Below are positions 63,684-64,000 of a stretch of 64,000 bases of DNA, piece by piece; the stretch's first letter is position 1; each line of letters opens with the position of its first letter. Position numbers and translations under genes: made by a program. The notes beneath the pieces were generated by a model. That model saw only the letters and a list, made by a program, of their open reading frames with translations. It did not search any database and had not been told where the DNA came from. The DNA is from Paenibacillus sp. ACRRY (GTDB lineage Bacteria > Bacillota > Bacilli > Paenibacillales > Paenibacillaceae), in the NCBI RefSeq assembly GCF_022346995.1, contig NZ_JAKRNM010000001.1, positions 1,302,001-1,366,000 on the forward strand, read 5' to 3'.

Positions 63684-63956
63684 TCATATAGGAGGGTAAT
63701 CACGAGCGTTAGCAGAAAGCTTTGCCAGGGAGTGAATGAAACGTACATTTGCGATTCGTTCGAGTGATGTAGGAATCTCTTTAAATAACGTGTAATAACC
63801 AAATTGCAATTTAATTGGATTTTTATGGAATAGTATATCGTCACCATTTGATATGTACAAGCACTTTTCTAGAAAATTATAGAAAATAAGCCTTTTTAAT
63901 GCTTTTATATGTCTGATGTCTCTCTTAACTAAAATCGTTTTTTCATAATTGCGCAT
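63684..63956 (-). CDS. Uncertain ORF at right end, weakly LytTR-like or remnant
   Basis: A 90-residue frame (MRNYEKTILVKRDI...) with a short stretch CLYISNGDDILFHK and then FKEIPTSLERIANVRFIH that vaguely recalls the DNA-binding LytTR domain. It ends abruptly in SANARDYPPI. It may be a degraded regulator or a chance frame; it lies in the 564-base region upstream of the protease leader, which otherwise shows only A/T-rich DNA. Little can be said with confidence. Confidence 0.25.
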   Translation of the reverse strand: MRNYEKTILVKRDIRHIKALKRLIFYNFLEKCLYISNGDDILFHKNPIKLQFGYYTLFKEIPTSLERIANVRFIHSLAKLSANARDYPPI

Positions 63957-64000
63957 TATCGAAATTTTGATAGACTCTAACCATGTCTTTATGACTAAGA

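Overview
The window looks like the chromosome of a low-to-mid GC, spore-forming Gram-positive of the Paenibacillus/Bacillus type. Evidence: strong AGGAGG-type ribosome binding sites, very frequent TTG starts, a guanidine-I riboswitch in front of a YkkC/YkkD pair, a sigma-K-like sporulation promoter, a cre-like site, and many regulator/transporter/sugar-enzyme cassettes. No rRNA, tRNA, insertion sequence, prophage or CRISPR array was seen. Genes are mostly on the minus strand. Assignments rest on reading motifs by eye; no database search was run.

Layout. 0-5.4 kb: the end of an RpiR-type regulator, a MaoC-fold protein, a GH2 glycosidase, a DEAD-box helicase, and a guanidine-riboswitch-controlled SMR exporter pair. 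5.4-12.5 kb: pentapeptide-repeat protein, MFS exporter, two aldo/keto reductases with a divergent AraC regulator, and a MarR regulator coupled to a threonine-aldolase-like enzyme with two near-identical operators. 12.6-17.9 kb: an ABC exporter coupled to an Arg-rich small protein under a twin-palindrome promoter, a two-component system and a UDG-like protein. 18-26 kb: ArsR and TetR regulators, an SDR-like protein, a DHA2 multidrug MFS, a cytochrome P450 with a TetR regulator and putative shared operators, and a FAD oxidoreductase. 26-33.2 kb: an AraC regulator converging on a colinear set (GT2, class III aminotransferase, zinc dehydrogenase, MFS, DUF1349-like protein, HAD phosphatase) that may make and export or modify an amino-sugar-like product.

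33.4-43.8 kb: a secreted BNR-type protein near a cre-like site, LysR/dapA divergent pair, TetR regulator, a two-TM receptor-like protein whose cytoplasmic part contains about four copies of one beta module, a malic enzyme/AEC transporter operon, and a small membrane protein carrying the same module once. 43.9-46.5 kb: a three-gene set (small protein, BNR protein, GT2) behind an AC-N16-CATAGTATA sigma-K-like promoter, probably for the spore surface. 46.6-54.6 kb: a peptide-scavenging operon (GntR, M20 amidohydrolase, binding lipoprotein, two permeases, S9 peptidase, small protein) that lacks ABC ATPase genes. 54.8-57.9 kb: two Gfo/Idh/MocA dehydrogenases around an AraC regulator. 58.2-63.6 kb: a 1743-residue secreted subtilase of bacillopeptidase-F-like architecture, preceded by a start-stop/38-codon leader ORF overlapping its TTG start.

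The strongest candidates for under-described biology are the sigma-K-linked BNR/GT cassette, the repeated beta-module membrane protein with its small relative, the GT/aminotransferase/dehydrogenase/MFS cluster, and the protease leader ORF.
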